From a virus: a stretch of DNA of 55,581 bases. The notes below the pieces were generated by a model. The model had not been told where the DNA came from and made no database searches. It saw nothing but the letters and a program-made list of their open reading frames with translations. The stretch spans positions 1 to 55,581 of IMG/VR virus record IMGVR_UViG_3300045242_000134; one strand, written 5' to 3'. Below, one piece after another: positions 54,765-55,581 of this stretch (the stretch's first letter is position 1; every line of letters starts with the position of its first letter). The translations under genes were made by a program, and so were the position numbers.

Positions 54765-55581
54765 ATGCCTAACCCGCAGTCATCTCAATTCACCCAAACA
54801 ACGGTCTATGATTCGCTGTTCGGGTTCGAGAATGGAATGGACGCGGGCGTTTCACCGCTGCTCCTTCCAAAGAATCAACTCGCCTTTGGCTCCAATCTCA
54901 CGAACAGAGGGGATTTAGTTCACCCTCGACCGCCGCGTCGGATACTCACTCTCAATTTTGGAGGGAACACCGCGCTTCAAACTGCTGTCACCAAAGGACT
55001 ATGGCAGGGACGCACGTACTACAAACCTGATATTGGCCTTGAAACGCTCGTAGCTTCGATTGCAGGCCGTCTCTACCAATTCACCCCCATCGGAACAGTG
55101 GCGACGGTCATGGACATTACTGGAGGCAATCCACAAAGCGCCACAGCCCTTATATGCTGGTTGATCCAAGCTGAGAACTTCGTGCTGTGGAACGATGGCA
55201 TTAACCTGCCAGTGTTTTTCAACGGCACGACGACTGCGCGGAGTAATGGCACGCCTGCACCTGCTCCTACGTTCACAATTTCCACGGCGTTTGTGATTCC
55301 GACTGGCTACAATATCAATGCCGTTCCCGCACCTCCACCTCCCGTAATCACAATCCAACTGAATTCAAATTTCACAGGGTTAAACGGAGCTCCTTTCGTG
55401 ATTAACGGAGGCACTACTTTTCCAATTTCAGGAACAGTGATAAGTGGCCAAGGAACGCCCACCATCACAGTAACCGTAAACATCGTAGGCACCGATCCGC
55501 CGGTAGCTATTCCCGTTCAAGCAGGTTCGATATTAACCTCGCCACCGACAACTGCCGTTAGACAATTTCCAGTTGGCCGGA
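54765..55581 (+). CDS. Virion structural protein, N-terminal part (continues at base 1)
   Basis: ATG 54765 follows GGAGG (54751-54755) at 9-nt spacing. The frame runs off the window end in phase with base 1 (55455 equals base 1), so the full gene is 702 codons. The N-terminal pattern 'GMDAGVSPLLLPKNQLAFGS' then 'RGDLVHPRPPRRI' is a conserved start in uncharacterised virion proteins of environmental podoviruses. About 55 nt upstream lies the shared HNH motif, so the endonuclease gene separates it from the fibre gene of the same operon. Confidence 0.82.
   Translation, partial: MPNPQSSQFTQTTVYDSLFGFENGMDAGVSPLLLPKNQLAFGSNLTNRGDLVHPRPPRRILTLNFGGNTALQTAVTKGLWQGRTYYKPDIGLETLVASIAGRLYQFTPIGTVATVMDITGGNPQSATALICWLIQAENFVLWNDGINLPVFFNGTTTARSNGTPAPAPTFTISTAFVIPTGYNINAVPAPPPPVITIQLNSNFTGLNGAPFVINGGTTFPISGTVISGQGTPTITVTVNIVGTDPPVAIPVQAGSILTSPPTTAVRQFPVGR
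55455..55581. repeat. Right copy of 127-bp exact terminal direct repeat
   Basis: Identical to bases 1-127; see that entry. Joining the two gives a 55,454-bp circle. Confidence 0.95.

Noticed and set aside
1-55581. CRISPR arrays, insertion sequences, integrase or attachment sites
   Set aside because: No regularly spaced repeats, transposase or integrase motifs were seen on either strand; the only multi-copy sequences are the HNH-like genes, their motif and the promoter block.

Overview
The window is almost certainly one complete circular dsDNA phage genome. Its first 127 bases are repeated exactly as its last 127 (an assembly-overlap signature), and one 702-codon virion gene reads without interruption across the junction (54765 to the end, then 1 to 1419). 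The unique length would be 55,454 bp. Phage hallmarks are a large terminase (51519-53312, -), a P22-type long portal (40575-42890, -), a scaffold-like protein (35772-37034, -), a probable major capsid protein (32525-34168, -), a 1437-aa internal virion protein with a zinc-protease motif (6183-10496, +) and a RecT plus Cas4-like exonuclease pair (21674-24547, +). I see no tail-sheath, tape-measure, integrase or DNA polymerase gene, so a short-tailed (podovirus-like) virus is the best fit. The host is unknown. A secreted protein at 28752-29111 ends in a domain typical of Verrucomicrobiota exported proteins, so a verrucomicrobial host is my leading guess.

Layout. (1) 53348 through the junction to 10496, mostly +: fibre/decoration and internal virion genes, interrupted by antisense homing-endonuclease genes at 3342, 5707 and 54207. 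(2) 10497-14963 +: a structured leader, then a replication operon (GIY-YIG-like protein, ParB-like protein, SF2 helicase, primase). (3) 14960-18272: an RNA-rich zone with a promoter-to-terminator small RNA (14990-15146), a second structured stretch (15147-15452), a small minus operon (15861-16790), and an approximately 0.9-kb region of dense hairpins with no credible protein (16836-17720). (4) 18345-27796 +: many small, translationally coupled accessory genes, the recombination pair, and membrane or secreted proteins. (5) 28097 back to 50114, all -: lipoprotein and membrane genes, decoration proteins, capsid, GroES homologue, scaffold, ATP-grasp protein, portal and VRR-NUC nuclease, then a glycosyltransferase/methyltransferase/radical-SAM cassette (43287-49049). 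(6) 50194-51535 +: a small early operon, with terminase facing it.

Two themes stand out. First, structured non-coding RNA makes up over 2 kb: a switch-like leader before the replication operon, the small RNA, the large ornate RNA candidate, and two non-canonical tRNA-like elements plus a hairpin-rich leader in front of capsid. Second, there are at least six homing-endonuclease-type genes, one chimeric remnant and one related GIY-YIG protein. Two of the homing genes carry the same 40-nt motif just upstream. Several early promoters of the TTGACA type lie 34-37 nt before the start codon, which implies leaderless messages.

All calls come from reading the sequence and supplied translations by eye. 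No alignment, profile search or RNA-folding program was run.
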